Counted from the first letter of the stretch, positions 49,728 through 59,269 are shown. The stretch: 64,000 nucleotides of DNA from Rikenellaceae bacterium (GCA_015060115.1 SUZB01000004.1:58410-122409); one strand, 5' to 3'. Numbers and translations are program-made. The notes: a model not told the origin generated them from the sequence alone.

Positions 49728-50441
49728 CTATTTTGTTTCACATTCTTTCAACTTTTCCATAAACTCGTCGAGCGAATGTGCATTTTCTACGCAGAACTCG
49801 CCACTGCGAGTACGGCGCAACGAGCTTAGGTAGGCACCGCTATTGAGCGCCTCGCCAATCTCGAATGCCAACGAGCGGATATATGTGCCCTTGCTACACT
49901 CCACACGAATCTTGATGCGCGGTAGGTCGTACTCCACCAACTCCATAGAGTAGATTGTGATAAGCGCCCTCTTTAGCTCCACCTCGACACCCTCGCGGGC
50001 AAACTCGTATGCACGCACACCCTGCACCTTCTTTGCCGAGTAGAGGGGTGGCAGCTGCTCGCGCTCGCCCGTAAGGCTCTGCAATGCCTCCTCGACCATC
50101 TCGCGGGTGATATGCTCCGTAGGGTAGGTATGGTCTATGGGGTGCTCCATATCGCCACTCGGCGTGGTAGCGCCCAACTGCAACTCGGCAACATACTCCT
50201 TGCGCTCGGCCTGAAGTGCATCAACGCTCTTTGTGGCACGACCTATGCAAACAAGCAGAATACCCGTAGCCAACGGGTCGAGAGTGCCGGCGTGGCCAAT
50301 CTTAATCTTGGGATAGCCACACTTGCGCAACTGAAACTTTATCTTGCGTACGACATCTGCCGAGGTCCACTCATAAGGCTTGTCGATAACGGCGACATAG
50401 CCCTCCGGAAAGTCTACGCCCTGTAATGTGAAATCACTCAT
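49728..50441 (-). CDS. truB: tRNA pseudouridine synthase B
   Basis: 237 aa from ATG 50441; a longer frame starting at 50477 would overlap uppP and lacks support. It converts U55 of tRNA to pseudouridine. The catalytic Asp is in GHAGTLDPLATG. Other motifs are IDKPYEWTSADVVRKIK, PPLYSAKKVQGVRAYEFAR and VECSKGTYIRSLAFEIG. The extra C-terminal PUA domain of longer TruB forms is absent, as in many Bacteroidetes. It begins 10 nt after the uppP stop. Confidence 0.95.
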   Translation of the reverse strand: MSDFTLQGVDFPEGYVAVIDKPYEWTSADVVRKIKFQLRKCGYPKIKIGHAGTLDPLATGILLVCIGRATKSVDALQAERKEYVAELQLGATTPSGDMEHPIDHTYPTEHITREMVEEALQSLTGEREQLPPLYSAKKVQGVRAYEFAREGVEVELKRALITIYSMELVEYDLPRIKIRVECSKGTYIRSLAFEIGEALNSGAYLSSLRRTRSGEFCVENAHSLDEFMEKLKECETK

Positions 50442-50451
50442 AATGGGTGGT

Positions 50452-51246
50452 TTAGAATATGTATGAGCCGATTGCAAGGCAACCTACAATGGCGCAATAG
50501 ATAGCAAAATAGATGAGCTTGCCTCGCTTGACGATATCAATCATATAGCGACAAGCCAAACAGCCCACAACAAAGGACGAGATGAAGCCCGCTGCAAGGG
50601 GCACAGTGCCGATAGATGATGTAGCAAGACCGCCATCTAAGATATCGAGCATCGTCTGACCCATAATAGGCGCCAAGACCATAAGGAATGAGAAGGTGGC
50701 AACGGCGGCCTTCTTATTGCCGAGCAGAAGACCCGTAGCGATGGTTGTGCCTGAGCGCGAAAGGCCAGGCATTGAGGCTACAGCCTGCGAACAGCCGATG
50801 ATAAAGGCATCGCGGTAAGAGATACTCTCCTTCTCACGAGGCTTAGCGTAGTAGGCAAACGAGAGCAACGCCGCAGTAAGCAGAAGCATAGCGCCCACAA
50901 CAGCCATAATATAGTCCGAGCCGAGCATCTGGTCGATATAGTCCTTGCAGGCAAAGCCCACGATACCGATAGGTATCATCGAGATGACGAGCTTGAAGAA
51001 GTAGCTCTTCTCATCGTTCATACCGCGCGAGAAAATACCCTTGACGAGCCACCAGATCTCGCTCCACAGAACAACGATGGTGCTCAACACCGTAGCGGCG
51101 TGTAGCGTGATATCGAATGTCAGGTTCTCCTCAATCTCCACGCCAAGCAACTCCTTGGCTAACTGCAAGTGGCCGCTACTCGACACGGGCAAAAACTCAG
51201 TCAAGCCCTGAACGGCACCCAAAATAATAGCATCTAATGTCTCCAT
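50452..51246 (-). CDS. uppP: Undecaprenyl-diphosphatase
   Basis: 264 aa, eight or so membrane helices. It removes a phosphate from undecaprenyl diphosphate to recycle the lipid carrier for peptidoglycan and other polymers, and confers bacitracin tolerance. Both active-site regions are present: [18 protein letters not shown] (about 13-30) and [19 protein letters not shown] (about 156-174). It belongs to the cell-envelope block with ftsX and yfhO: DUF3098 ends 13 nt upstream and truB starts 10 nt downstream. Confidence 0.95.
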   Translation of the reverse strand: METLDAIILGAVQGLTEFLPVSSSGHLQLAKELLGVEIEENLTFDITLHAATVLSTIVVLWSEIWWLVKGIFSRGMNDEKSYFFKLVISMIPIGIVGFACKDYIDQMLGSDYIMAVVGAMLLLTAALLSFAYYAKPREKESISYRDAFIIGCSQAVASMPGLSRSGTTIATGLLLGNKKAAVATFSFLMVLAPIMGQTMLDILDGGLATSSIGTVPLAAGFISSFVVGCLACRYMIDIVKRGKLIYFAIYCAIVGCLAIGSYIF

Positions 51247-51259
51247 ATATCTCTATCTC

Positions 51260-51496
51260 TTATTTATCGTTGTTATCGTTAGGAAAGCGTTTCATAATGG
51301 CGAAAATCTCAATCACGAAGCCCGCAACGACCACGATAGGTGCGAGCGTGATACGGCGGAACGAGAAAATCGACTCGTCAAACTCCGTAGCCGTATGGTC
51401 GCCACCGCCCGACATCAGCACAAAGCCGAGGACAATAACCGCAAGGCCAATGGCAAGCCAGATATAGTTTTTCTTATGCAAGGGGAGGTTGCTCAT
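51260..51496 (-). CDS. DUF3098 small membrane protein, 78 aa
   Basis: It has two membrane helices (about 11-29, IWLAIGLAVIVLGFVLMSGG, and about 49-66, TLAPIVVVAGFVIEIFAI) separated by a short acidic loop, ESIFSFRR. DUF3098 is a Bacteroidetes family of unknown function that is regularly found between ftsX and uppP (from memory). It begins 1 nt after the ftsX stop, so it is translated with ftsX. A role linked to division or the undecaprenyl cycle is an inference from position only. Confidence 0.85.
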   Translation of the reverse strand: MSNLPLHKKNYIWLAIGLAVIVLGFVLMSGGGDHTATEFDESIFSFRRITLAPIVVVAGFVIEIFAIMKRFPNDNNDK

Positions 51497-51497
51497 A

Positions 51498-52385
51498 TTA
51501 GTATAGGTAGATTTTGTTGGTTTTCATATTCACGAACTTATTGACCGCAGCGGCTGTGTAGAGCAGGGTGATAACCACACCTACCGAGAGTGTCGAGCCG
51601 ATGATGATGCCCACAGCAATATGGTCGAGCATAGCGATACCCTGAGGTGTGAATACCTCGACGCCATATACCGTGAAGGCAATCATAAGACCAGAGATAA
51701 CGCCTGCCCATACGCCCTGCTTGAGTGCCGAGCCGAGCAAGGGACGCATAATATACCACTTAGTCGCGCCAACCAACTTTAGCGTGTTGATAAGGTAGCG
51801 CTTCGAGTAGATAGCCAAACGAATGGTGTTGTGCAGAAGCAGGAGCGAGATAACGAGCAACACGGCAAGGAAGATTAGGAGGCCGAGCGATATTGTCGTA
51901 ATCGTCGAGTGCATCTGCTCGACAACCTCAACGGGGGGCACCGAGATATACTCAACGCCCGTTGTTGGCTCGACAGCGCCGACAAACGCCTCGATATTCT
52001 CCTTTGCCGAAAGTTCGGGCTTGAGCGTTACCTCGTAGCTGTTGCGCAAGGGGTTTTCGCCCAGCAGCTCGTCAATCTCCAACTCAAACTGACGGCGGAA
52101 GGCCGCATCGTTCACCTTATCCTCCTTCGAGAGGTAGTCTACACGCGCCACCTCCTCGCGCGAATTGATTTTGTCGAGCACCACTTGTTGTTCACCCGCA
52201 AATAACGAGTCGGCCATCTCCACCGATACAACAACCCTCTCACGGAGGTTGTGGGCTGCCGAGAGTGCCGAGAGCGTTACATAGCTCACGATGCCGAGCA
52301 TAAAGAGCACGAGCGTGATGCTCACCGTAGAGATGATATAGGAGCGGCGTACCTTACGCGCTATTCGCTTATCTCTTTGTTCCAT
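51498..52385 (-). CDS. ftsX: Cell division protein FtsX
   Basis: 295 aa from ATG 52385; a longer frame to 52439 is less likely because the extra 18 residues lie inside the yfhO coding end. The topology is FtsX-like: a cytoplasmic start (MEQRDKRIARKVRRSYIIST), membrane helix 1, a periplasmic domain (about 55-160), then three helices (near 175-198, 215-245 and 255-285) with RYLINTLKLVGATKWYIMRP. FtsX with FtsE transmits signals that activate murein hydrolases through EnvC; an envC-like gene is in this window (35241). ftsE is not adjacent. It overlaps the yfhO-like gene by 25 nt. Confidence 0.9.
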   Translation of the reverse strand: MEQRDKRIARKVRRSYIISTVSITLVLFMLGIVSYVTLSALSAAHNLRERVVVSVEMADSLFAGEQQVVLDKINSREEVARVDYLSKEDKVNDAAFRRQFELEIDELLGENPLRNSYEVTLKPELSAKENIEAFVGAVEPTTGVEYISVPPVEVVEQMHSTITTISLGLLIFLAVLLVISLLLLHNTIRLAIYSKRYLINTLKLVGATKWYIMRPLLGSALKQGVWAGVISGLMIAFTVYGVEVFTPQGIAMLDHIAVGIIIGSTLSVGVVITLLYTAAAVNKFVNMKTNKIYLY

Positions 52386-54925
52386 ATCTTTTTGATTGCT
52401 AAAACAATAGTTATAACCAATGCGATGAGTATCGCCCACGATGCGATGCCCGTGATTGCCGAGTTAAGAGTCCACGATGGTGCTCTAAAGCGCCACTCGA
52501 TGGTGTGCTTGCCCGCAGGAAGCTCCATACCACGAAGGATATAGTCCACAGCGTGATAGTCGGCCTCCTCGCCATCAATAAATGCCCTCCAGCCATCGGC
52601 AAAATAGACCTCCGAGAATACCGCAAGGCTCTTAGCTGTGCTATCGTATTCGTAGCGCAGGTAGTTGGGGCGGTACTCAACAAGGGCGATTGTGCCCTCG
52701 GCATTGTAGCTGTCCGCAAGGTCGCTATCAGTGGCGACAACGGCCGTGGTGCGCAGGTTGGTCGAGCCTAAGGCATCAAGCTCCTCGGCAGGGGTCCGTT
52801 TCTTCGTTGTGCGCTCGACAAGCCAAGCAGCGCCATAAGGCTCTATATCGTAGAGGTGCTTAAACTCGAAGGCCTCGCCCTCGAAAATCACATATTTGGT
52901 GTTCAACGCCGCCAGCATATTGCCATCTTCGGTGCGTAGATAGCGGTCGATAACATCTTGATAGCGACCGAGCTTAGCGCCGTGATAGCCACCTACCGAG
53001 CGGTGGAAATATGAGGCATTAGCCGAGTTGAAGGGGTCGCTCGTAAGGTCTAAGACGCGGAAGCCAAGCTCCTTATCAGCCATAATCGCGAGGTTGGCCT
53101 CCGAGGGCTCAATATCGGTGGGAGCGCCCTTGTGCCAGCTCTCCTCGTTAAGGTAGCGACCATCAACCAACGCCATATCGGCAACGATAACGGCAGCCGA
53201 GGCAAGCACCAAGGCTATCTTCGCAACATCCTCTTTGCGCTCCCTAAATCGGGCATAGAGTATGACGATTGCGGTCGTTGCGCCAGCATAGAGGAGTGTA
53301 CGCCAAGCATCTGCCGTAAAGGCTGAGCGACGGGCAGCGAGTGCCGACTCTTTAAGTTGCTCGACCCACCAGCCATTGCCCAACTCCTCGTTGATATTCT
53401 GAATACCAAAGTCGGCAACAGCCCACATCACAGCCACCAGCGCCACGACAACACCAAAAGCTACTGTGGCACGCACGGCGAGCTGTTTGTATCCAAGTTC
53501 CGTGCGCCAAAGCTCCATAAGGGCGATGGCCGCCAAGAGGGGCACACTCCACTCGACAACAACCAACGCCATAGATACGGTGCGGAAGCTTGCGTAGCCG
53601 GGCAAGATGTCGAACATCAGGCGGTAGAAGCCCATCAGGTTGCTACCCCACGCCAAGAGAATGGCGAAGAGCGACACGGCGATAAGCCACCAGCGGTTGC
53701 GATTAGATGTGAGGATTAGGCCGAGGATGGCGAGTAGAAGCACCGAGGCGCCAAGGTATGTTGGGCCTGCGGTGTAGGGCTGGTCGCCCCAGTAGTTCGA
53801 AGCATACTTCGAGGCCTCTGACCAGCGTAGCTCATAGAGGGTGTAGAGGTGCTCGGCAAGGGTCTCATCGCCTGCGTTGAGCAGATATTCGACATCCTCG
53901 CGCTGAAGGTCGGGATAGCTCTGGCGAAGCATCTCGGTAAGCTCGTCCAACGAGTCATTGAACATCGCCTCCTGCACACCTCGGCTCTGAAGGTGGCGTG
54001 CCACATCCTCCGAAAAGTCGCCCGACCACGAGCCCATATAGTTGGGCACAAGCATATTGAAGCTCTCTTTGCGGCCATAGCTCCAAGCGGTGTTGTAGGC
54101 AATCTTCTCCTCGCGGGCATCCTCCTCGTGGATAGCCTCGCTTGTTGCGCGGGTTGTATATTTGTGATGCTCAAGCGTATAGCGCAATGGCGAGAAGTTA
54201 GAGGCTACGGCAAATATGGCCGCTACGAGCAATACTAACGAGCGACGAGCATAATCCTTGATGCGCTTCTCGCTGAAGGCAAACCACGCCTCGCTAAGCC
54301 ATAGCGCAACACACGCCAGGAGGAAGTAGTAGGTTATTTGTGGGTGGTTGGCTGCTAACTCCAACGAGCCAAAGAGGGCTGCTAACGAGCCACCAAGCCA
54401 CATATTGCGCCTTAGGGTGTGCCAAACGGCAGCTACCAGGGCGGGGGCGTATACCAGTGCCCACATCTTCGTGATATGGCCCACGCCAACGATAAGGAAG
54501 AAGTAGGTCGAGAGGCCGTATGCTAAGCCAGCAACGATACCTATCCAAGGGTTGATACCCATAAGCACCACCGAGAGCATCATCACGACCATAGCGAAGA
54601 ATATCATATTCATCGGCGAGTCGATAACCTTGACAACGCTACCAACGGTCTGCTTTACGCTCTGCGTAGGATACTCTATATCAATCATATATGCGGGCAT
54701 ACCTGAGAACATATTACCTGTCCACTGGGGGTCTTCGCCCGTTGCCTCTCGCATCTGGCGAATATCCTCGGACATACCGGCATATTGGCGAATATCGCCT
54801 TGGTCAAGCGACATTCCATCGCGCTGTGGTGCAAAGAAGATATTTGTTACCAGCCAAAAGGCCACAATACCCGTAATCCACGGCGCAACTGTGCTAATTA
54901 TCTTGTTAAATATTTCGCGTTTCAT
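52361..54925 (-). CDS. YfhO family large membrane protein
   Basis: 854 aa. The N-terminal 550 residues contain about 12 hydrophobic helices (for example WITGIVAFWLVTNIFFA and MIFFAMVVMMLSVVLMGINP). Then comes a soluble region of about 250 residues with AMLAALNTKYVIFEG and ERTTKKRTPAEELDALG, ending in one more helix (SAITGIASWAILIALVITIV). YfhO proteins belong to the GT-C-like superfamily; Gram-positive members help glycosylate lipoteichoic acid. The Bacteroidetes function is not known. A GxYRxMFDxxPGYASFRT-like stretch is a family mark. It is the first gene of an eight-gene minus-strand series with an excellent promoter at 54945-54975. Confidence 0.88.
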   Translation of the reverse strand: MKREIFNKIISTVAPWITGIVAFWLVTNIFFAPQRDGMSLDQGDIRQYAGMSEDIRQMREATGEDPQWTGNMFSGMPAYMIDIEYPTQSVKQTVGSVVKVIDSPMNMIFFAMVVMMLSVVLMGINPWIGIVAGLAYGLSTYFFLIVGVGHITKMWALVYAPALVAAVWHTLRRNMWLGGSLAALFGSLELAANHPQITYYFLLACVALWLSEAWFAFSEKRIKDYARRSLVLLVAAIFAVASNFSPLRYTLEHHKYTTRATSEAIHEEDAREEKIAYNTAWSYGRKESFNMLVPNYMGSWSGDFSEDVARHLQSRGVQEAMFNDSLDELTEMLRQSYPDLQREDVEYLLNAGDETLAEHLYTLYELRWSEASKYASNYWGDQPYTAGPTYLGASVLLLAILGLILTSNRNRWWLIAVSLFAILLAWGSNLMGFYRLMFDILPGYASFRTVSMALVVVEWSVPLLAAIALMELWRTELGYKQLAVRATVAFGVVVALVAVMWAVADFGIQNINEELGNGWWVEQLKESALAARRSAFTADAWRTLLYAGATTAIVILYARFRERKEDVAKIALVLASAAVIVADMALVDGRYLNEESWHKGAPTDIEPSEANLAIMADKELGFRVLDLTSDPFNSANASYFHRSVGGYHGAKLGRYQDVIDRYLRTEDGNMLAALNTKYVIFEGEAFEFKHLYDIEPYGAAWLVERTTKKRTPAEELDALGSTNLRTTAVVATDSDLADSYNAEGTIALVEYRPNYLRYEYDSTAKSLAVFSEVYFADGWRAFIDGEEADYHAVDYILRGMELPAGKHTIEWRFRAPSWTLNSAITGIASWAILIALVITIVLAIKKIWNKEISE

Positions 54926-54944
54926 TATATGAATATATAGCGCA

Positions 54945-54975
54945 CAAAGTTAGCAAAAATTATTGTAAATACAAA
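54945..54975 (-). promoter_or_regulatory. Promoter of the yfhO-ftsX-uppP-truB-queA operon
   Basis: On the minus strand TTTG (54972-54975 complement) and TAACTTTG (54945-54952 complement) are 19 nt apart, the consensus spacing. The leader is about 17 nt. Confidence 0.75.
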
Positions 54976-55079
54976 AATCGCACGATATTGACCCATATAC
55001 GGTGGCATCGTTTTGGTTGATATGGTGGCGATTGGGTGAAATATTTCGTTCAATAGTAAGATAGTAAGAGAAAAATTGC

Positions 55080-55087
55080 TATATTTG
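55080..55087 (+). promoter_or_regulatory. -7 box for the polyprenyl synthase gene
   Basis: TATATTTG is 32 nt upstream of ATG 55120. No -33 TTTG is seen. Confidence 0.5.
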
Positions 55088-55119
55088 CAAAATATAGAAT
55101 ATGCCTATTACAAAGTTTT

Positions 55120-56136
55120 ATGGTGTCTATTGACCTAATCAGAAAACCTATAGCCTCGGATTTGGAGGCCTTCGACAAGTTTGTTGCAGACAACTTCTCA
55201 GCTGAGGGTGAGCTCTTAAGCGAGATGCTTTCGTATGCCCTATCGTCACGAGGCAAGGGTGTAAGACCTATCCTTACGCTCCTTACAGCCTCGATGCACA
55301 GCCCTATGGCAGAGGAGGCCTCGGACGGTTGTGGCGAGGAGCGCCACTGCACCAAGCGCACCTATCTTGCTGCGATGCTTGTCGAGATGATACATACCGC
55401 TTCGCTTATCCACGATGATGTCCTCGATGAGGCTGACGAGCGCCGAGGTCGCCCCTCGGTGAATGCCAAGTGGCAATCCGACACCGCAATTATCCTCGGC
55501 GACTATATCCTTGCCCGCACTATGGCTGTAGGTATGGCATCGGCACAGTACGACATTATCTCATATATCGGCTCGGCAATGGCTACGCTCTGCGAGGGCG
55601 AGGTGTTGCAGAGTCAGCACGCCAAGGCGATGGATACCACACGCGATGACTACTTCAAAATCATCTACCAGAAGACGGCAAGCCTTCTTGGTGTGAGTGC
55701 CGCCCTCGGCGCCTTGTCGGTGGGCGCTAAGCGTGAGGAGGTGGAGCGTATGCGTAAGTTTGGCGAGGCTATCGGTATGGCGTTTCAGATTCAGGACGAC
55801 ATCCTCGACTTCAAGCGCGACAACAACACGGGCAAGCCCTCGAACAACGACCTCCGCGAGAAGAAGATAACGCTCCCGATGTTGGAGGTTATGGAGCGCA
55901 AGTCGGAGGAGGAGCGCCGCGTGATGCTCGACCTTCTGAAGCGAGCCTCTGAGGATGAGAGCGCCGTAGATGAACTTCACCGCATCGTAGTTGAGGGTGG
56001 TGGCCCTGAGCTTGCTGCCGAGACGATGCACGCCTATATCCACCGCGCTATGTACCACGCATCGAAGTATCCCGATACGCCCTATCGCCGTGCGATGCTC
56101 GACCTCTGCACCTTTATCGCCGAAAGAGATAGATAG
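55120..56136 (+). CDS. Polyprenyl diphosphate synthase (trans-type, IspB-like)
   Basis: 338 aa. It extends farnesyl or geranyl diphosphate with isopentenyl units to build the long side chain of menaquinone. Both aspartate-rich motifs are present: first (F/S)ARM as LIHDDVLDEADERRGRPSVN (about residues 93-112) and second QDDILDFKRD (about 226-235). GKGVRPILTLLTA precedes the first. Product length cannot be read with certainty; small residues before the first motif suggest a long-chain product. It is likely co-transcribed with the MFS gene 35 nt downstream. menG at 4586 acts later in the same pathway. Confidence 0.92.
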   Translation: MVSIDLIRKPIASDLEAFDKFVADNFSAEGELLSEMLSYALSSRGKGVRPILTLLTASMHSPMAEEASDGCGEERHCTKRTYLAAMLVEMIHTASLIHDDVLDEADERRGRPSVNAKWQSDTAIILGDYILARTMAVGMASAQYDIISYIGSAMATLCEGEVLQSQHAKAMDTTRDDYFKIIYQKTASLLGVSAALGALSVGAKREEVERMRKFGEAIGMAFQIQDDILDFKRDNNTGKPSNNDLREKKITLPMLEVMERKSEEERRVMLDLLKRASEDESAVDELHRIVVEGGGPELAAETMHAYIHRAMYHASKYPDTPYRRAMLDLCTFIAERDR

Positions 56137-56171
56137 GAAAAAGGAATTTTATAACTAAACTTTATAAGACT

Positions 56172-57461
56172 ATGACACAGAAGAAAAACAGTAATGTTTT
56201 GGCTATCATCGTGATGATTCTCTTGTTCGGAATGATCTCGTTCGTAACCAACTTGGCTTCGCCTATGGGTGATGTCCTCAAGAACCAGTTCAATGTAGCC
56301 AACTGGATGGGTACGCTCGGCGTATTCGCCAACTTCATCGCCTACGCTTGTATGGGTATCCCTGCAGGTAACCTACTCCAGAAGCGTGGCTACAAATTTA
56401 CCGCCTTGGCTGCCGTTACCGTAGGTTTTACGGGTGTTGGCGTGCAGACCATCGCAGGCCTCTTAGATGGCAACGCTGCATTCGGCGTATATCTGCTTGG
56501 CGCATTTATCGCAGGTTTCTCGATGTGTATGCTTAACATCGTGGTTAATCCTATGCTCAACAAGCTCGCTGGCGGTGGCAATCGTGGTAACCAGCTCTTG
56601 CAGGTGGGTGGCTCGTTCAACTCGTTTATGGGTACTGCCGTTATCTTCCTTACCGGCGTATTCGTGCCCAGCATCGTAGATGCCGAGATCAAGCAGGTAT
56701 TCCCCTTGATGTTTATCGCGTTGGCAATCTTCGCGTTGGCATTTGTCGTTATCCTCTTTACGAATATCCCCGAGAACGAGCGTAGCGCAGCTCTTGAGGA
56801 GAAGAAGTCGAATGTTGGCCCTATGTCGTTCCGCCACTTTGTGTTGGGCGCTGTGGCTATCTTCATCTATGTAGGTGTTGAGGTAGGTATCCCCAATGTT
56901 TTGCAGAAGTGGTTGCAGAATGGCGGTCTTGATGTTGAGGTTGGTGCTGAGGGTATCGCAGCTACTGTTGCCGCTACCTACTGGTTGCTTATGTTCTTTG
57001 GCCGTTTGGCAGGTGCTGCACTCGGCGCAAAGGTCTCGGCAAAGGCGATGCTTTCGGCAGTATCTGTCGTAGGCCTCTGCCTTGTGCTTGGCGCTATGTT
57101 CCTCGACCCCGCAGTATCGGTTAATCTCCCCGTATTCAAGGGCACCGAGGGCTTCGGTATGGCCGAGGTACCTATCAACGCAGCCTTGCTTGTCCTCTGC
57201 GGTCTCTGCACCTCGGTGATGTGGGGTGGCATCTTCAACCTCGCTGTCGAGGGCTTGGGTAAGTACACCGAGAAGGCTTCGGGTATCTTTATGGCACTCG
57301 TCTGCGGTGGTGGTATCCTTCCTCTCTTGCAGAACGCAGTTGTAGACCTCTCTGGCGACTACCTCGTTAGCTACTGGGTAATCGTAGCCGGCCTTGCATA
57401 CCTATTGTTCTACGCCCTTGTAGGCTCGAAGAATGTAAATAAAGACATCAAAGTCGAGTAA
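56172..57461 (+). CDS. Sugar MFS transporter (FucP/GluP-like)
   Basis: 429 aa with 12 predicted membrane helices. It is a proton-coupled sugar importer of the FucP/glucose-galactose porter type. Family marks are FVTNLASPMGDVLKNQFNV in helix 1, NFIAYACMGIPAGNLLQKRG after helix 2, NIVVNPMLNKLAGGGNRGNQ and the NSFMGTA stretch of helix 5, and FGRLAGAALGAKVSAK in the second half. The sugar cannot be determined from sequence. It is 35 nt downstream of the polyprenyl synthase gene. The TAA stop is the first base pair of palindrome copy C (57460-57585). Confidence 0.9.
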   Translation: MTQKKNSNVLAIIVMILLFGMISFVTNLASPMGDVLKNQFNVANWMGTLGVFANFIAYACMGIPAGNLLQKRGYKFTALAAVTVGFTGVGVQTIAGLLDGNAAFGVYLLGAFIAGFSMCMLNIVVNPMLNKLAGGGNRGNQLLQVGGSFNSFMGTAVIFLTGVFVPSIVDAEIKQVFPLMFIALAIFALAFVVILFTNIPENERSAALEEKKSNVGPMSFRHFVLGAVAIFIYVGVEVGIPNVLQKWLQNGGLDVEVGAEGIAATVAATYWLLMFFGRLAGAALGAKVSAKAMLSAVSVVGLCLVLGAMFLDPAVSVNLPVFKGTEGFGMAEVPINAALLVLCGLCTSVMWGGIFNLAVEGLGKYTEKASGIFMALVCGGGILPLLQNAVVDLSGDYLVSYWVIVAGLAYLLFYALVGSKNVNKDIKVE

Positions 57462-57585
57462 TTTCTTGTGATAAGGGGTCTACTTCGGCCTCTCAGTCAG
57501 AAGCCCGAATGGGAAATACATCAAGTATGTCCCATCCGGGCTTCTTCGTGTCGAGACCAAATTAGACCCCTTCTGACAAGAAATT
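57460..57585 (+). repeat. Stop-overlapping two-level palindrome, copy C
   Basis: The outer arms are TTTCTTGTGATAAGGGGT (57462-57479) and its complement at 57566-57583, with a few mismatches. The inner hairpin is AGAAGCCCG ... CGGGCTTCT around GGGAAATAC and GTATGTCCC. The TAA stop of the MFS gene (57459-57461) overlaps the left arm. Relative to its gene the orientation is the same as for copies A and B. Confidence 0.8.
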
Positions 57586-57710
57586 TGGGTCGTGCTGACT
57601 GGATGCAGGTTTATTAGGTAGTTTAAGGAGTGTAGTGAGGTTAGGGATAAATGTCGGTAGCGCTCTCCTTAATTTCTCTAAATTCGCTATCGATTGCGCT
57701 CGTTCCGAGC
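57586..57710. repeat. Flank shared with palindrome copy B
   Basis: In inverted orientation this stretch repeats GTCAGCACG, GCATCC and CACTACACTCC seen beside copy B (6817-6868). No gene is seen. Confidence 0.55.
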
Positions 57711-57843
57711 GCGGGCATAAATGCCCCAAGGGGAAAAAGGGGTCTAAGGGGTAAGAGGGGTGGTAAGGTTAGTAAGAGCATCGCTGGTCTTGCACACCTT
57801 GAGGTAAGCCCTCACGCTCTATATCCCCTTGTGCCCCTCAGCA
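57711..57843 (+). repeat. G-rich intergenic repeat, copy 1 of 2
   Basis: GCGGGC, then GCCCCAAGGGG, a run of AGGGG units, then GGTAAGGTTAGTAAGAGCAT and a ACGCTCTATATCCCCTTGTG end. About 130 bp are similar to 63804-63930. Open frames across it are not credible genes. Confidence 0.65.
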
Positions 57844-57911
57844 ATAGCTGGCGCTCCCCCGGAGCGCAACTCTAACAACTAAAAACTAACAACTAACAAC
57901 TAACAACTAAA
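57844..57911. repeat. Composite intergenic repeat fragment, copy 13
   Basis: Only the GCGCTCC/GGAGCGC hairpin and a right arm of five CTAACAA-type 7-mers are present. Confidence 0.75.
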
Positions 57912-57954
57912 AATATAGGGCAAAGACACTATCACTCTTTGCCCTATATTTTTA
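57912..57954 (-). terminator. Terminator of the ABC exporter operon
   Basis: AATATAGGGCAAAGA (57912-57926) pairs with TCTTTGCCCTATATT (57936-57950), with A and T runs outside. Confidence 0.85.
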
Positions 57955-57971
57955 TCTCATATTTCGTTTTG

Positions 57972-59255
57972 CTACTTCATTCTGAGCCACTGGCCAAGCT
58001 CCTTCCACGAGGGGCGTTTGCCGTGCATAAAGATGCCGATGCGGTAAATCTTTGCGGCAAGCCAGGTGGTGAGGATAAAGGTGGCGTAGAGGATGCCGAT
58101 AGAGAGCCATATCTCCCACACCGCAATACCGAAGGGTATGCGGGCAATCATCACGATAGGCGAGGTGAAGGGTATCATTGAGAACCAGAACGCGACAGGC
58201 GAGTTGGGGTCGTTGAATACCGACATCATCACGATAATCGAGAGTATGATAGGTATCATAATGATTGTGTTGTACTGCTGACCATCCTGCACCGAGTCTA
58301 CAGCCGAGCCAGCCGCAGCATACAACGAGGCATAGAGCAGGAAGCCACCGAGAATGAAGAGGAGCATATAGGCAAAGAGCGAAGCAATATATGCCGTATT
58401 GCCGATAGTGCCCATCATCGCCTGCATCATCATATCGTTAGCCTGAGCGACATCCTCCGAGAGGATTGCAGGCACCAAGAACTTAGATGCCGCGATAACC
58501 AAGGCTGCCCAGATGGCAATCTGCGTAAGGGCAACAAGGGCGATACCAAGAATCTTGCCCATCATAATCTGGAAGGGGGTGCAGCTCGTTACGATAACAT
58601 CTAACACACGGCTCGACTTCTCCTCGACAACCGAGGTGAGCACCATAGAGCCATATAGGATGATAATCATATAGAGCATCATGCCGAGCACAAGGCTGAG
58701 GATATAGCTTATATCCGACGATGTAGACTCCATACTATCCTCCTCGCCCGTACCATTGTTGATATAGGTGCTAAGCATAATATTTGTCTCTACCTCGGCC
58801 AAAATCTCGTCAAGATTCTCGATATTTAGCTTGCGTAGCTTCTCCTGCTCGATAATCTCGTTGAGCTGCGAGGTAATGTTGCTCTCAAGCATCATCGACG
58901 ACGAGGCGTTGGTGATAAGCTGCACAGAGTCGCGCTGCTCAACCTCGCTACCTATGTATAATATCGCGAAGATGCCACTCTCCTCGTTGTATATCTGGCA
59001 GGCCTCCGACTTAGATATGTTGTCGTGAGGCGTGAAGAGCAGCTCCTCTGACGACTGCAACTTATCGGCAACAAGACCTGAGCGGTCCACAACAACAATC
59101 TGCTTCTGGTCGCTGGTGTTGTAGAGCATCATCAGCGAGGGGGCTATCATAATGCCTATCATAAGTATAGGCGTGAGGAGTGTCGTGATTATAAACGACT
59201 TCTTGCGTGCACGCTCCGAGTATTCGCGTGATATAATAAGGAACATCTTTTTCAT
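57972..59255 (-). CDS. ABC-2 type transporter permease (NatB-like)
   Basis: 427 aa from ATG 59255. The open frame extends 116 codons further, but that part is an out-of-frame reading of the ATPase gene. Topology: a first membrane helix (about 22-42), a large extracytoplasmic domain (about 45-180), then five helices from about 185 to 400, including TSVVEEKSSRVLDVIVTSCT, the EExxxR motif of ABC-2 permeases. NatB relatives export sodium or small drugs; here the substrate is unknown. It lies 14 nt downstream of its ATPase partner. Confidence 0.9.
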   Translation of the reverse strand: MKKMFLIISREYSERARKKSFIITTLLTPILMIGIMIAPSLMMLYNTSDQKQIVVVDRSGLVADKLQSSEELLFTPHDNISKSEACQIYNEESGIFAILYIGSEVEQRDSVQLITNASSSMMLESNITSQLNEIIEQEKLRKLNIENLDEILAEVETNIMLSTYINNGTGEEDSMESTSSDISYILSLVLGMMLYMIIILYGSMVLTSVVEEKSSRVLDVIVTSCTPFQIMMGKILGIALVALTQIAIWAALVIAASKFLVPAILSEDVAQANDMMMQAMMGTIGNTAYIASLFAYMLLFILGGFLLYASLYAAAGSAVDSVQDGQQYNTIIMIPIILSIIVMMSVFNDPNSPVAFWFSMIPFTSPIVMIARIPFGIAVWEIWLSIGILYATFILTTWLAAKIYRIGIFMHGKRPSWKELGQWLRMK

Positions 59256-59269
59256 AGTTGCACTATTTT

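Noticed and set aside
57651..57875. Open frame of 74 codons on the plus strand
   Set aside because: It lies entirely in the G-rich repeat and composite-repeat fragment.
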